Source of the DNA: Porticoccus hydrocarbonoclasticus MCTG13d
Lineage (GTDB): Bacteria > Pseudomonadota > Gammaproteobacteria > Pseudomonadales > Porticoccaceae
Assembly: GCF_000744735.1 (NCBI RefSeq)
Contig: NZ_JQMM01000001.1
Location: forward strand, 930,001 to 994,000
Reading direction: 5' to 3'
Length of the DNA: 64,000 nucleotides
Shown here one piece after another: positions 1 through 10,306 of the stretch. Under the pieces are notes generated by a model that did no database searches, had not been told where the DNA came from, and saw only the letters and a list, made by a program, of their open reading frames with translations. The position numbers and the translations under genes are program-made. Position 1 is the stretch's first letter. Each line of letters begins with the position of its first letter.

Positions 1-1
1 G

Positions 2-616
2 CGGCTGGCAAGCATTGCCGATCTCGAAGACGGTGAGTTTGATTTCAGTCTGCAACCGGCTATCGGTGGACCAGAACTGGAACCCCTCGCGCTTGAGTAC
101 AGCCACACTGAGCTGGACCTCATGTTCGCCCAGCTTCAGTCCCAGGTAGAAAACCGCGAAGGCCAGCTCGGTGTCCTCGAATCACTGATGCTGGACCGCC
201 AGCTTAATGGTCAGAGCCAACCGGCTGGACGGCCGGTGCTGAAAGGTTGGCTGTCCTCCCGCTACGGCAGACGAACTGATCCCTTTAGTGGCCACCGTGC
301 CTGGCATAACGGCATCGATTTTGCCGGCCAGGAGGGTGATCAGATCATTGCGGTTGCCTCTGGTGTGGTTACCCGGGCGGGTCGACACAGCGGCTATGGT
401 GAACTGGTCGAGGTGGATCACGGTGAAGGCTACCTGACACGCTACGCCCACAACCGCGAAAACCTTGTGAAAGCGGGCGATACCGTCAAGCAAGGTGATG
501 TGATTGCCCTGATGGGCAGTAGCGGCCGCTCAACCGGTCCCCACGTTCACTTCGAAGTCTACAAGAATGGTCGTTCGGTCGATCCGGCCAGTTATATCCG
601 GCGCACCATTCGCTAG
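2..616 (+). CDS. M23 (LytM-type) metallopeptidase, C-terminal part
   Basis: The frame is open from the left edge, so the 5' end lies outside the window. The visible part (about 204 residues) has a polar, probably coiled-coil stretch followed by a lysostaphin-type M23 domain. The zinc and catalytic motifs are present: HNGIDF (H and D ligands) and PHVHFEV (the HxH pair). Family members are periplasmic peptidoglycan endopeptidases or regulators of amidases. A peptidase gene of this kind directly upstream of secA is the arrangement I recall from Pseudomonas. Substrate specificity cannot be read from the sequence. The DNA between it and secA is short (77 bp), so co-transcription is possible. Confidence 0.85.
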   Translation, partial: RLASIADLEDGEFDFSLQPAIGGPELEPLALEYSHTELDLMFAQLQSQVENREGQLGVLESLMLDRQLNGQSQPAGRPVLKGWLSSRYGRRTDPFSGHRAWHNGIDFAGQEGDQIIAVASGVVTRAGRHSGYGELVEVDHGEGYLTRYAHNRENLVKAGDTVKQGDVIALMGSSGRSTGPHVHFEVYKNGRSVDPASYIRRTIR

Positions 617-693
617 CGCTCCCATCTGTCCAAACCCCACACCCGCACGTTTTTCAGGGCGCATTGGCGCATCTTGTGATACTGGATTTAATA

Positions 694-3393
694 ATGAAAC
701 TCTTAAAGAAGCTTCTTGGCACTAAAAATGACCGTGAAATCAAAAAAATGTGGAAGACTGTTCGTCAGATCAACGCATTTGAACCGATTCTTGTGGAGCT
801 CACCGACGATCAGATAAAAGCCAAAACCACCGAGTTCAAACAACGTGTCAGCGAGGGGGAATCTCTCGATCAGCTACTCCCGGAAGCCTTTGCCGTGGTG
901 CGCGAGGCCGCCAGGCGAACCCTCGGGCTGCGCCACTTCGATGTGCAGATGATCGGTGGCCTGACGCTACATCAGGGACGCATTGCGGAAATGGGCACGG
1001 GTGAGGGTAAAACGCTGGTGGCGACCCTGCCGGCCTATCTCAATACCCTCGCTGGTGACGCCGTCCATGTGGTTACCGTGAACGAATACCTGGCCCGGCG
1101 GGATGCCGAATGGATGTCTCCGGTCTACGAATTTCTCGGTCTGAGTGTGGGCGCGATTATGTCCCAGCAGTTGCCAGAGGACAAAAAACGGGCCTACCAG
1201 GCGGACATTACCTACGGTACCAATAACGAATTCGGCTTTGATTATCTGCGCGACAATATGGTGCTGAGGCTCGATGATCGGGTTCAGCGGGGCCAGAAGT
1301 TTGCCATCGTGGATGAAGTGGATTCCATCCTGATCGATGAAGCCAGGACGCCACTGATCATCTCCGGTGCGGCCCAGGACAGCTCGGCCTTGTACAAGCG
1401 CATGAACAGTATGATGCCGATGCTGAAGCCCCACAGCGATGAAGAACCCGGCGACTTCATCATTGATGAAAAAACCCGCCAGATAGAACTCACCGAAGAA
1501 GGCCACAAGAAGATAGAGTCATTGCTTGAAAGTGATGGCTTACTTCAGGCTGGAGATAGCCTCTACAACGCATCCAATTTGGGCATGCTGCACCATGTGC
1601 AGTCCGCCCTCAAGGCCCACTACCTATTCCACCGGGATGTCGAGTACATCATTCAGGAGGGCGAGGTCGTCCTGATCGATGAGCACACGGGGCGGACCAT
1701 GTCGGGCCGGCGTCTCTCCGAGGGTTTGCACCAGGCCATCGAAGCGAAGGAAGGAGTGAAGATCAAGAGCGAGAGCCAGACACTGGCCTCCACCACCTTC
1801 CAGAATTACTTCCGTCTCTACGAAAAACTGGCGGGCATGACCGGCACCGCAGATACCGAAGCTTACGAATTTCATCAGATTTACGGCCTTCCGGTGGTGG
1901 TCATACCCTCGAATAAACCGCTGGCCCGAAAAGATCTCAATGACCTTATCTACCTCTCCACCGAGGAAAAATACGATGCCGTGGTGGAAGATATCCGCGC
2001 CTGTATTGAAAAAAAGGCGCCGGTACTGGTGGGTACAGCTTCCATCGAAACCTCGGAGGCCATGGCGGCCCGCCTTCGGGAAGCGAAAATACCCCATCAG
2101 GTTCTGAACGCCAAGCAGCATGAAAAAGAGGCGGTGATTATCGCCCAGGCGGGGCGGCCGGGCGCTGTCACCATTGCCACCAATATGGCAGGTCGCGGCA
2201 CGGATATCGTGTTGGGGGGCAATCTGGAGGCCGAGATTGCCGAGCTGACTAATCCGGACGAGGCAAAAATTGCAGCAGTCAAAGAAGCCTGGCAGGAGCG
2301 TCACGATGCGGTCATTGCCGCCGGTGGTCTGCACATTCTCGGTACCGAGCGCCATGAATCCCGCCGTATTGACAATCAGTTGCGTGGTCGGGCCGGACGT
2401 CAGGGCGATCCCGGTGTTACCCGCTTCTATCTATCACTGGAAGACCAGTTGATGCGCCTGTTCGCCTCGGACCGGGTCAAGAACATGATGCGCGCCCTCG
2501 GTATGGAGAAAGGCGAAGCCATTGAGCACCGCATGGTGACCGGTGCCATTGAAAAGGCGCAGCGCAAGGTCGAAGGTCGCAACTTTGATATCCGGAAAAA
2601 CCTGCTGGAATACGATGATGTTGCCAACGATCAGCGGCAGGTCATTTATCAGCAGCGCGAAGACCTGCTGTCGGCAGATCATATCGCCGATGTGATCACG
2701 AACATCATGGCCGATGTGGTCAATCAGGCGATCGACTATTTTGTGCCGCCCCAGAGTCTCGCTGAACAGTGGGATATCCCCGGACTGGAAGAACACCTCT
2801 CCACGGAATTCGGGTTGAAACTGCCGATTCAACAGTGGCTGGATGAGGATTCCCGGCTGCACGAGGAGGGTCTTCGCAACCGTATCCAGCAGGCGATGAG
2901 CGAGCGCTATGAGCAAAAAGCTCAGACTATCGGCGAGGATATCCGCACCATTGAACGGCAGGTGATGTTGCAGGTGCTGGATACCCTCTGGAAAGAGCAT
3001 CTATCGAACATGGATCACCTCCGCCAGGGTATTGGTTTGCGGGCCTACGCGGCAAAAAATCCCAAACAGGAATACAAGCGCGAATCCTTCATGCTGTTCC
3101 GGGAAATGCTCGATAATATCAAGCTGGAGACCATCAAGTTTCTCTGTCGCGTCGAAGTTCGCAGTCACGAGGAAATTGAAGCCCTGGAGCGGCAGCAGCG
3201 GGAAGCGCAGCAGCGTCAGCAGTTGCAGATGCAGCACGACGAAGTATCGGCGCTGGGTGGGCAATCGCCTGCACAGCAACAGGGAAACCCGGAGCAACCG
3301 TTTGTCCGGGAAGGTCGCAAGGTGGGCCGGAATGACCCCTGTCCGTGCGGCAGTGGAAAGAAATACAAACAGTGTCACGGACGTCTGTCGTGA
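694..3393 (+). CDS. secA: Preprotein translocase ATPase SecA
   Basis: SecA is the motor ATPase that drives unfolded proteins through SecYEG. The 899-residue product has the usual length. Visible landmarks are the DEAD-type ATPase core with MGTGEGKT (Walker A) and [16 protein letters not shown] (Walker B and flanks), the NMAGRGTDI motif of the second RecA fold, the [20 protein letters not shown] segment, and a C-terminal zinc site [14 protein letters not shown] that binds SecB and phospholipid. I placed the start at ATG 694 because [20 protein letters not shown] matches the usual SecA N-terminus; a TTG ten codons upstream would add an atypical leader. It is followed in the same direction by argJ after 56 bp. 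Confidence 0.98.
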   Translation: MKLLKKLLGTKNDREIKKMWKTVRQINAFEPILVELTDDQIKAKTTEFKQRVSEGESLDQLLPEAFAVVREAARRTLGLRHFDVQMIGGLTLHQGRIAEMGTGEGKTLVATLPAYLNTLAGDAVHVVTVNEYLARRDAEWMSPVYEFLGLSVGAIMSQQLPEDKKRAYQADITYGTNNEFGFDYLRDNMVLRLDDRVQRGQKFAIVDEVDSILIDEARTPLIISGAAQDSSALYKRMNSMMPMLKPHSDEEPGDFIIDEKTRQIELTEEGHKKIESLLESDGLLQAGDSLYNASNLGMLHHVQSALKAHYLFHRDVEYIIQEGEVVLIDEHTGRTMSGRRLSEGLHQAIEAKEGVKIKSESQTLASTTFQNYFRLYEKLAGMTGTADTEAYEFHQIYGLPVVVIPSNKPLARKDLNDLIYLSTEEKYDAVVEDIRACIEKKAPVLVGTASIETSEAMAARLREAKIPHQVLNAKQHEKEAVIIAQAGRPGAVTIATNMAGRGTDIVLGGNLEAEIAELTNPDEAKIAAVKEAWQERHDAVIAAGGLHILGTERHESRRIDNQLRGRAGRQGDPGVTRFYLSLEDQLMRLFASDRVKNMMRALGMEKGEAIEHRMVTGAIEKAQRKVEGRNFDIRKNLLEYDDVANDQRQVIYQQREDLLSADHIADVITNIMADVVNQAIDYFVPPQSLAEQWDIPGLEEHLSTEFGLKLPIQQWLDEDSRLHEEGLRNRIQQAMSERYEQKAQTIGEDIRTIERQVMLQVLDTLWKEHLSNMDHLRQGIGLRAYAAKNPKQEYKRESFMLFREMLDNIKLETIKFLCRVEVRSHEEIEALERQQREAQQRQQLQMQHDEVSALGGQSPAQQQGNPEQPFVREGRKVGRNDPCPCGSGKKYKQCHGRLS

Positions 3394-3449
3394 GTGGGTT
3401 CAGGCCCTGCGACGTGTGCCCATAGCGAAAATATAAAGAGACAGACATC

Positions 3450-4667
3450 ATGGCAGTTGGCGAAGACTGTTTTCCGATAATGCACCCGGTGCCGGGTTTC
3501 CGGCTCGGTACAGCCAGTGCGGGTATCAAAAAGCCCGGCCGCGAGGATCTGGTGCTGATGGCGATTGCGCCGGGTGGACGCGCTGCTGGCGTGTTCACCC
3601 AAAACGCCTTTTGCGCAGCACCGGTACAGCTGGCCAAAGCCCATCTTGCCGGAACTGCCACTCGCTACCTGGTGACCAATACCGGCAATGCCAACGCGGG
3701 AACGGGTAAGTCAGGCCGTATTAACGCGGCCCGGGTCTGCGAGAAAGTCGCCGAACTCGGTGATGTTGAACCCACTGCGGTATTGCCATTTTCCACCGGG
3801 GTGATTGGCGAACCACTGCCGGTGGAAAAAATTCTGGCTGCCCTGCCATACGCCATTGACGCCCTCAGTGAGGACGGCTGGACCAGCGCGGCCAAAAGCA
3901 TTCTCACTACCGATACCCGCCCCAAAGGCGCCAGCGTCCAGCTGACCCTGGCGGGGCAGTCAATCACCATCACCGGCATTGCCAAGGGCGCCGGGATGAT
4001 CAAACCGAACATGGCCACCATGCTGGCCTATGTGGCCACCGATGCCCAAATCTCGGCAACCCGTTTGCAGACACTGGTCAGTACGGCCGCAGAATGCTCC
4101 TTCAATCGCATAACCGTAGATGGCGATACTTCCACCAACGACGCGGCCATGCTGGTGGCCACCGGAGCATCGAATCTGGATATTGACCGGCTGTCCGCCG
4201 AGGAGCAGACCCGTTTTGAGCTGGCGGTGATCGAGGTGTTTATCTCCCTGGCGCAGCAGGTCATCCGGGATGGCGAAGGGGCCACTAAGTTTGTCACCGT
4301 GCGTGTCACGGGTGGCGGTGACAGTGCCGAATGTCTGGCGGTGGCTTATACCGTGGCGGAATCGCCGCTGGTGAAAACCGCCCTGTTTGCCTCGGACCCC
4401 AACTGGGGGCGGATTCTGGCCGCCATTGGCCGGGCCGGTATTGCCAATCTCAATGTGGACGCCATTCAGGTCTACCTCGACGATGTGCTGATCGCTGAAG
4501 ACGGCGGACGCGCCGCCAGTTATACCGAGCAACTGGGCCAATCGGTGATGAGCCAAGAAGAAATTACCATCGAAATCCGCCTCAACCGCGGTGAAGCGAG
4601 GGAAACTGTCTGGACCACCGACTTTTCCCACGAGTACGTCACCATCAACGCGGAATACCGCACTTGA
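3450..4667 (+). CDS. argJ: Arginine biosynthesis bifunctional protein ArgJ
   Basis: ArgJ transfers acetyl from N-acetylornithine to glutamate and, in bifunctional forms, also uses acetyl-CoA, so it covers steps 1 and 5 of the cyclic arginine pathway. The 405-residue product has the family hallmarks: TNTGNANAGTG near residue 75, and KGAGMIKPNMATMLAY, in which the precursor cleaves itself at the Ala-Thr bond so that Thr becomes the nucleophile of the beta chain. DPNWGRILAAIGRAG lies near the C-terminus. Start ATG 3450 is the first Met of the frame. The stop codon overlaps the start of the Nudix gene behind it (TTGA), so the two are probably translationally coupled. Confidence 0.96.
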   Translation: MAVGEDCFPIMHPVPGFRLGTASAGIKKPGREDLVLMAIAPGGRAAGVFTQNAFCAAPVQLAKAHLAGTATRYLVTNTGNANAGTGKSGRINAARVCEKVAELGDVEPTAVLPFSTGVIGEPLPVEKILAALPYAIDALSEDGWTSAAKSILTTDTRPKGASVQLTLAGQSITITGIAKGAGMIKPNMATMLAYVATDAQISATRLQTLVSTAAECSFNRITVDGDTSTNDAAMLVATGASNLDIDRLSAEEQTRFELAVIEVFISLAQQVIRDGEGATKFVTVRVTGGGDSAECLAVAYTVAESPLVKTALFASDPNWGRILAAIGRAGIANLNVDAIQVYLDDVLIAEDGGRAASYTEQLGQSVMSQEEITIEIRLNRGEARETVWTTDFSHEYVTINAEYRT

Positions 4668-5068
4668 CCCTTCGCATTCATGTGGCGGCGGCGGTGATTC
4701 TGGCGGCAGACCAGCGCATTCTGATTGCCCGACGGCCCGAGCATAAGCATCAGGGTGGGCTGTGGGAATTTCCCGGCGGCAAGGTCGAGCCGGATGAAAC
4801 CGTGGCGGCCGCCCTGCACCGCGAACTTCAAGAGGAACTGGCGATTTCGGTGCAGTCCGCCGAGCCCTTTATCGAGGTGCAACACGATTACGCCGACAAG
4901 GCGGTTCTGCTGGATGTGTGGTGGGTACGGGCATTTTCCGGCCAGCCGCAAGGTAACGAGGGCCAGCCGTTACAATGGGTGACAGTGGCTGAATTGGCGG
5001 ACTACGCTTTTCCCGCTGCCAATCAGCCGATTATCGATGCACTGCAATCGGCATTACAGCCGAACTGA
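4664..5068 (+). CDS. mutT: Nudix hydrolase, MutT (8-oxo-dGTP diphosphatase)
   Basis: The 134-residue product is a MutT-type Nudix enzyme expected to hydrolyse 8-oxo-dGTP and keep the oxidised nucleotide out of DNA. The Nudix box runs from GGKVEPDET to RELQEEL (residues about 39-60), following the GGLWEFPGGK segment. The N-terminus HVAAAVILA with RILIARRPEHKHQGG is very like pseudomonad MutT. The only reasonable start is TTG 4664, which shares bases with the argJ stop (TTGA). No in-frame ATG exists before the conserved core, so a coupled TTG start is inferred. The gene is convergent with yacG. Confidence 0.9.
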   Translation: MTLRIHVAAAVILAADQRILIARRPEHKHQGGLWEFPGGKVEPDETVAAALHRELQEELAISVQSAEPFIEVQHDYADKAVLLDVWWVRAFSGQPQGNEGQPLQWVTVAELADYAFPAANQPIIDALQSALQPN

Positions 5069-5076
5069 CTGACCGC

Positions 5077-5108
5077 GCAACCTCCCCAACGCCGGTTAGG
5101 CAGGTTGC
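5077..5108. repeat. Inverted repeat between convergent mutT and yacG
   Basis: GCAACCT (5077-5083) and AGGTTGC (5102-5108) are perfect arms; the loop contains a weaker inner stem around AACGCCGGTT. It lies in the 43-bp gap between two converging genes and may act as a bidirectional 3' end, but it has no T-run, so a terminator role is uncertain. Confidence 0.35.
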
Positions 5109-5111
5109 AGG

Positions 5112-5345
5112 TCAATGCCGGGTGACACCACCGTTTTCGGCATCTGAATCTGCATCGTCTGGCGGCATGGTCTCATCGCCCGGAATACTGAACTGTTCAC
5201 TGGCCCAGGCGCCAAAATCCAGCTGTTGACAGCGCTTGCCGCAAAATGGCCGATAGGGTGAGTCCTCTCCCCAGATCACGGATTTTTTGCAGGTGGGGCA
5301 GTTTACGGTAAGGGCTTTTGATTCATTCATACTGACATCAGACAC
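5112..5345 (-). CDS. yacG: DNA gyrase inhibitor / zinc protein YacG
   Basis: A small (77 aa) zinc-binding protein of the YacG family, whose E. coli member binds GyrB and inhibits gyrase. The four cysteines are CPTC near residue 16 and FCGKRC near residue 35, followed by the family's [16 protein letters not shown] stretch and an acidic tail. The frame begins at GTG 5345; an in-frame ATG at 5330 (MNESKAL) is equally possible and neither has an obvious ribosome binding site. Its position beside coaE and the pil genes matches the usual pilBCD-coaE-yacG order. Confidence 0.92.
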   Translation of the reverse strand: MSDVSMNESKALTVNCPTCKKSVIWGEDSPYRPFCGKRCQQLDFGAWASEQFSIPGDETMPPDDADSDAENGGVTRH

Positions 5346-5439
5346 TGTTGTTGGAGGGATGGAGCTGTTATTAATTCATTGAAAGTTAAGCCATTATTGA
5401 CCATACATTACTCGCCATATGCTAATAGCGATAAAGTGA

Positions 5440-5484
5440 AAGCCCGAATGTTACGGCATATTCACCGATTTATCATCCGGGCTT
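5440..5484. repeat. Inverted repeat between coaE and yacG
   Basis: AAGCCCGAATG (5440-5450) and CATCCGGGCTT (5474-5484) pair at 10 of 11 positions around a 23-base loop. It sits in the 173-bp gap after coaE and before yacG. It could be a transcript 3' end or stability hairpin; there is no U-tract on the minus strand that would make it a clear terminator. Confidence 0.35.
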
Positions 5485-5518
5485 CTGACACCTCTGTTAT
5501 GACCGCTCTCGCAGTTTT

Positions 5519-6142
5519 CTATTGCCCGGTGTGCTGGGCTGCCAACGCCAGATAGCGCTGATGCAGTGCCGCCACGGCCGGCTCCAATGCCGCCAGTGGG
5601 CCATCATTATCGATGATGTCATCCGCCCTGCCGAGTCGTCCATAGCGGCTGATCTGGGCATCCATAATGGCGCGAATCTGTGCCTCATCGCCACCGTCAC
5701 GTTGTATGGCACGGGCCACCTGGGTCGCCTCGCTGACATCCACCACCAATATCCGGTTCACCAATGTATGCTGCGAGGTTTCCAGCAGCAGGGGCGATTC
5801 CAGAATAGCGTAAGGGCTGGCGGCATTAGCCAGAGCCTCGTCTATCAGCACTGCAATGGCCGGATGTAACAAGGCTTCCAGCCACTGCCGTTGTTTGGGA
5901 TCGGCAAACACCGCGCCCCGCAGCCAGGCACGGTTCAGAGAGCCGTTTTCCTTCAGCACCGGGCCCCCAAAATGGGTACGGATTTCCGCCAATGCCGGCG
6001 AACCGGGCAGAACGGCCTCGCGCGCCGCCTGATCGGCATCCACCACAGTGATACCGTGCTCTCGAAATAACTGTGCCACGGCACTTTTGCCGCTGCCGAT
6101 GCCGCCAGTCAGACCTACGGTAAACATGATGGAGTCGCTCAC
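5519..6142 (-). CDS. coaE: Dephospho-CoA kinase
   Basis: CoaE phosphorylates the ribose 3'-OH of dephospho-CoA, the last step of coenzyme A synthesis. The 207-residue product has the P-loop GLTGGIGSGKS at the N-terminus, then VVDADQAAREAV and the lid-region segment VVDVSEATQVARAIQRDG. The frame starts at GTG 6142; an ATG at 6127 (MFTVGLTGG) would give a protein just as typical and neither has a clear Shine-Dalgarno. It follows pilD in the same direction after 82 bp, as in Pseudomonas, so it may be read with the pilus genes. Confidence 0.95.
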   Translation of the reverse strand: MSDSIMFTVGLTGGIGSGKSAVAQLFREHGITVVDADQAAREAVLPGSPALAEIRTHFGGPVLKENGSLNRAWLRGAVFADPKQRQWLEALLHPAIAVLIDEALANAASPYAILESPLLLETSQHTLVNRILVVDVSEATQVARAIQRDGGDEAQIRAIMDAQISRYGRLGRADDIIDNDGPLAALEPAVAALHQRYLALAAQHTGQ

Positions 6143-6224
6143 AGGAAAGTTGAAAACCTACTAATTACGGGGGAAAGCATAACCGAGCTAAACATCACCG
6201 AACAACGTCCGTCGATGGCATCGC

Positions 6225-7091
6225 TCAGAACAGCGTCAGGTAACTCGTGATCAGGGTTTCGCCCCAGAGCAGGGCAATCCAGCCAGCCGCTGCCAGGTAG
6301 GGGCCGAACGGAATGGGTATCTGCCTGTCCCGCCCCAGCAGAATAACCATCAGCAGGCCCACCACGGCGCCCACCAGCGACGACAGTAAAACGATCAACA
6401 GCAATTGTTGCCAGCCCATCCAGGCACCCAGTGCTGCCAGCAGTTTGAAATCCCCGTGGCCCATGCCCTCCTTGCCGGTCACCAGCTTGAACAGCCAGAA
6501 CACGGACCAGAGACTGAGGTAACCTGCTGCCGCACCAATCACAGCACTGTCCAGCGAGGTGAACAGGCCGTTGACGTTGACCAGCAAACCCAGCCACAGC
6601 AGGGGCAGGGTGATGCCATCCGGCAGTATTTGCTCGTTGAAGTCAATGCCGGTAAGCGCCAGCAGACTCCAGCTGAACAGTAATGCCAGCGCGGTGGTCG
6701 CCGTCAGACCAAACTGATACACCACCATTACAGTCAGCAGGCCGGAAACCAACTCAACCAGCGGATATTGCAGGGAAATGGCGGCACGACAGTGCGCACA
6801 GCGGCCGCGCAGCAGGAGGTAGCTCAACAGTGGGATGTTCTGAATAGCCTTGATCGGGGCACCACATTGCGGACAGTGGGAGGCGGGAAAGACCACATTG
6901 AGCGGTTCCGGCACGGCCTCTGAATCCGGTTCGATCTCCAGAAACTCCTGGGAATCCCGGCGCCAAGTGGCTGCCAGTTGCCGGGGCAGGCGGTAAATCA
7001 CCACATTGATGAAGCTGCCCACCAGCAAGCCCAGTATCAGACTGACAGCCAGCACTGGCGCAACGGATAAACCCAGCATATCGGGCATCAA
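6225..7091 (-). CDS. pilD: Type IV prepilin leader peptidase / N-methyltransferase PilD
   Basis: PilD is the inner-membrane aspartyl protease that cuts prepilin leaders after Gly and methylates the new N-terminal Phe. The 288-residue product has the N-terminal GSFINVVIYRLP segment, the zinc-type cysteines CPQC and CAHC flanking PLLSYLLLRGRC, and then a polytopic membrane domain. The catalytic aspartates are expected in TGIDFNEQILPD and GHGDFKL. It lies 5 bp behind pilC in a pilB-pilC-pilD operon. In most pseudomonads this enzyme also processes type II secretion pseudopilins. Confidence 0.96.
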   Translation of the reverse strand: MMPDMLGLSVAPVLAVSLILGLLVGSFINVVIYRLPRQLAATWRRDSQEFLEIEPDSEAVPEPLNVVFPASHCPQCGAPIKAIQNIPLLSYLLLRGRCAHCRAAISLQYPLVELVSGLLTVMVVYQFGLTATTALALLFSWSLLALTGIDFNEQILPDGITLPLLWLGLLVNVNGLFTSLDSAVIGAAAGYLSLWSVFWLFKLVTGKEGMGHGDFKLLAALGAWMGWQQLLLIVLLSSLVGAVVGLLMVILLGRDRQIPIPFGPYLAAAGWIALLWGETLITSYLTLF

Positions 7092-7096
7092 CGGAC

Positions 7097-8305
7097 CTAG
7101 ATCACCGCGCCAAGTTTGAAGATCGGCAGGTACATGGCAATCAGCAGACCGCCCACCAGAACCCCCAGAACTGCCATAATCATGGGCTCCAGCAATGTGG
7201 TCAGGTTATCCACGGCATTGTCGACCGCCTCTTCGTAGAACACGGCAGACTTCTCCAGCATGTCATCCAGCGCACCGGACTCCTCACCGATTGAGGTCAT
7301 TTGCAGCAACATCACAGGGAATTTGTTGGTTGTTTTGAGGGCCTGGTGAAGCTGAATCCCCGTGGTCACATCGTCCCGAACCTTGTAAATGGCCTCCCGG
7401 TAAACCGCATTGCCCGCGGCCCCCGCCACCGACGTGAGCGCATCCACCAGCGGTACCCCGGCGGCAAAGGTGGTGGAGAGCGTGCGGGCGAATCGGGCGA
7501 TAATGGCCTGGTAGAGAATATTGCCCACCACCGGCACTTTCAGTAGGTATTTATCAATGAACGCATCAAACTTCGTTGAGCGCCGTTTGGCCTCACGGAA
7601 GATCAGAAAAAAGGCGACCAGGCTGATTATCCAGATAAACCACCACTCCTGTGCCGTATTCGAAAGGCCCAGCACGAACTGGGTAAACGCGGGCAGGTCG
7701 GCCCCGAAGTTACTGAAGGTTTCGGCAAATACCGGCACTACTTTGACCAGCAGTATCCCGGTCACAATCACCGCCACCAGTACAACGGCAATCGGGTAGG
7801 TGAGGGCTTTTTTGATTTTGGCTTTCAGGGATTCAGTTTTTTCCTTGTAGGTGGCAATCCGGTCCAGCATGGTTTCCAGCGCACCAGCCTGTTCACCGGC
7901 TCCAACCAGGCTGCAAAACAGATCATCAAAGTGTTTGGGGTGTTTGCGCAGGGCGCCCTCCAGGCTGATACCAGAGGAGACGTCATCGCGAATGGTATAA
8001 ATGATCTCGCGCAGGGATTCTTTATCGGCACCTTCGCCGACCAGATCAAAGCTCTGTACCAGCGGTACACCGGCGCGCATCATGGTGGCCAGCTGACGGG
8101 TAAAAATCGCGATATCCTGGGGTTTGACGGGTTTCTGACCTGTGAACAGGGGCTTGGCCTTTTTCTTGACCCGGCTGGCGGCAATGCCCTGCTTGCGGAG
8201 CTGGGCCTTCACCATCACTGCGCTACTCGCCTTCAGTTCGCCCTGGATGGGCTTGCCTCTTTTATCCTTTCCCTTGTAGGTATAGACCTGTGCCGTTGTT
8301 GCCAT
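7097..8305 (-). CDS. pilC: Type IV pilus inner-membrane platform protein PilC
   Basis: PilC is the polytopic platform on which the PilB and PilT motors act. The 402-residue product has the two repeated GspF/PilC cytoplasmic domains (about residues 70-195 and 270-395). Each carries the QLATMMRAGVPLVQ / TFAAGVPLVDALT type motif and is followed by hydrophobic segments (AVVLVAVIVTGILLV; IMAVLGVLVGGLLIAMYLPIF). It is packed 3 bp behind pilB and 5 bp ahead of pilD, so the three genes are almost certainly one transcript. Confidence 0.96.
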   Translation of the reverse strand: MATTAQVYTYKGKDKRGKPIQGELKASSAVMVKAQLRKQGIAASRVKKKAKPLFTGQKPVKPQDIAIFTRQLATMMRAGVPLVQSFDLVGEGADKESLREIIYTIRDDVSSGISLEGALRKHPKHFDDLFCSLVGAGEQAGALETMLDRIATYKEKTESLKAKIKKALTYPIAVVLVAVIVTGILLVKVVPVFAETFSNFGADLPAFTQFVLGLSNTAQEWWFIWIISLVAFFLIFREAKRRSTKFDAFIDKYLLKVPVVGNILYQAIIARFARTLSTTFAAGVPLVDALTSVAGAAGNAVYREAIYKVRDDVTTGIQLHQALKTTNKFPVMLLQMTSIGEESGALDDMLEKSAVFYEEAVDNAVDNLTTLLEPMIMAVLGVLVGGLLIAMYLPIFKLGAVI

Positions 8306-8308
8306 GGA

Positions 8309-10045
8309 TTAGTCCTTGGTTACCCGATTAGCCTCTTCCAGGCTGATTATACCTTCGCCCGCACGACGAAGTGCCGACTGGCGCAAAGTTCTGAAGCCTT
8401 CTTCGATGGCCGCCTGCTCAATTTCAATCGAATTGCCACCTTCCATAATGAGCCGGGCGATTCTGGGTGTCACTTTCAACACCTCGTAAATCCCCACCCG
8501 TCCTTTGTAGCCGTTGGTGCATTTCGGGCAGCCGAACGGGTGAAACAGGGTCAGCTCCTCCAGGGGGCGGCCAATGGTCTTAAAACCCTCATCGATCAGG
8601 ATATTATGGGGTATATCGTCGGCGGGCTTTTTGCAATGCAAGCAGAGTCGCCTGCCCAACCGCTGGGCAATAATCAGGTTCACCGAGGTGGCCACGTTAA
8701 ATGCGGGTACGCCCATATTGAGCAGTCGGTTGAGAGTTTCCGGGGCACTGTTGGTGTGAAGGGTGGACAACACCAGGTGACCGGTCTGGGCTGCCTTGAT
8801 GGCGATTTCGGCGGTATCCAGGTCGCGAATCTCACCCACCATGATTACATCCGGATCCTGCCGCAGGAAAGCCCGTAGCGCCTCCGGGAAAGTGAGTTTC
8901 ACCTTGTAATTGATCTGTACCTGGTTGATGCCCGGCATGTTGATTTCCACCGGATCTTCGGCCGTGGAGATATTGCGTTCGGTGGTGTTGAGAATATTCA
9001 GGCCGGTGTAAAGCGAGACGGTTTTACCACTACCGGTGGGACCGGTCACCAGAATCATGCCCTGGGGTTGGTTCAGCACATCCAGATACATCTGCTTCTG
9101 GTCTTCTTCATAGCCGAGGTTTTCAATGCCCACCTGAGCGCTGGTGGGATCAAGAATCCGCAGTACGATTTTCTCGCCGAACTGGGTGGGCAGAGTGTTC
9201 ACCCGAAAATCGATGGCCCGGTTCTTTGAAATCCGCAGTTTAATCCGGCCATCCTGGGGTACGCGACGCTCGGAAATATCCATTTGTGACATCACCTTCA
9301 GACGCGCCGCCAGCCGTGGGGCCAGATTGGCCGGGGGCTTGGTAACTTCGCGAAGAATACCATCGGTCCTGAACCGCACCCGGTAGGTTTTTTCATAGGG
9401 TTCAAAGTGAATATCCGAACATCCCTGTTTGATGGCGTCCAGCAGCAGTTTATTGATAAACCGCACAATCGGGGCATCGTCCACATCGGCAGTGTCAATG
9501 CCAGTGCCGCCGCCTTTGTTATCCTCGTCGACGGCCTCAATATCCAAGTCATCGAGGTGCACATCATCCATGGTGCCGAGCGCATCGCCCATTTCATGTT
9601 CATCCTGCTCATGCAGGTAGGCATCCAGCGCCCGCTCCAGTTTGTCGTGTTCCACCAGCACCAGCTCAACGGACAGGCCGGTCTGAAAGCGCACCTCGCT
9701 CACCGCCTGGTGGTTGGTGGGGTCGCTCACTGCCAGAAACAGGCGGTTGGCCCGCTTGAACAGGGGCAGAACCTGGTGCTTGCGAATCAGCTTTTTCTCG
9801 ACCAGCTCTTTCGGGCTGGACTCGATGTTGTGGGCGGAGAGGTCGTAGAGTGGTGTGCCAAATTCATTGGCCGCAACCGCAGCGATCAGGCTCGGGGCCA
9901 ACAGGTTATTGTGAGTCAGGTAATGCAACAGGTTGGACTGGTCGCTTTCACATTCTGCCAGTGCCTGCACGGCAATATTTTCTTCCAGCAACTGATCCGT
10001 TACCAGACGTTTGGCCAAGCCTTTCAATGTATCGGTTTGTTTCAT
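8309..10045 (-). CDS. pilB: Type IV pilus assembly ATPase PilB
   Basis: PilB is the hexameric ATPase that powers pilus extension. The 578-residue product has an N-terminal GspE/MshEN-type domain (about 1-150), then the secretion ATPase core with GPTGSGKT (Walker A), the Asp box around MVGEIRDLDTAEIA, and the His box QTGHLVLSTLHTN. A zinc-binding tetracysteine follows, built from CLHCKK and CPKC. An acidic linker (near residues 150-180) separates the domains. It is the first gene of the pilBCD run and is divergent from pilA across a 396-bp gap. Confidence 0.97.
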   Translation of the reverse strand: MKQTDTLKGLAKRLVTDQLLEENIAVQALAECESDQSNLLHYLTHNNLLAPSLIAAVAANEFGTPLYDLSAHNIESSPKELVEKKLIRKHQVLPLFKRANRLFLAVSDPTNHQAVSEVRFQTGLSVELVLVEHDKLERALDAYLHEQDEHEMGDALGTMDDVHLDDLDIEAVDEDNKGGGTGIDTADVDDAPIVRFINKLLLDAIKQGCSDIHFEPYEKTYRVRFRTDGILREVTKPPANLAPRLAARLKVMSQMDISERRVPQDGRIKLRISKNRAIDFRVNTLPTQFGEKIVLRILDPTSAQVGIENLGYEEDQKQMYLDVLNQPQGMILVTGPTGSGKTVSLYTGLNILNTTERNISTAEDPVEINMPGINQVQINYKVKLTFPEALRAFLRQDPDVIMVGEIRDLDTAEIAIKAAQTGHLVLSTLHTNSAPETLNRLLNMGVPAFNVATSVNLIIAQRLGRRLCLHCKKPADDIPHNILIDEGFKTIGRPLEELTLFHPFGCPKCTNGYKGRVGIYEVLKVTPRIARLIMEGGNSIEIEQAAIEEGFRTLRQSALRRAGEGIISLEEANRVTKD

Positions 10046-10306
10046 GGGCGGACAGATACTCAGCGGCTAATAAAGAAGTAGAAGTAGTAGAACCAGCCGT
10101 GATGGTAATACAAGGTGACGGCGGGAGCCATAGTCTGGCAATCGGTTGTCAACCCCGTTGGCTGCGGCGCAACCAATTAATGATGGCTGGCGGCTGAATC
10201 GCGCCCGCATTCAATGCCTGGTCCCGGATGCCGGTCCGGAAGATCGGTGTAGGTGGAGGGCATTGCCTCAGGCTGAATGCGCCATGACCGCCAGGTCTGG
10301 TTATAA

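Noticed and set aside
7931-8878. A 315-codon open frame on the plus strand
   Set aside because: It lies opposite pilC and pilB, whose motifs are intact, and encodes no recognisable domain; it is a shadow of G+C-rich coding DNA.
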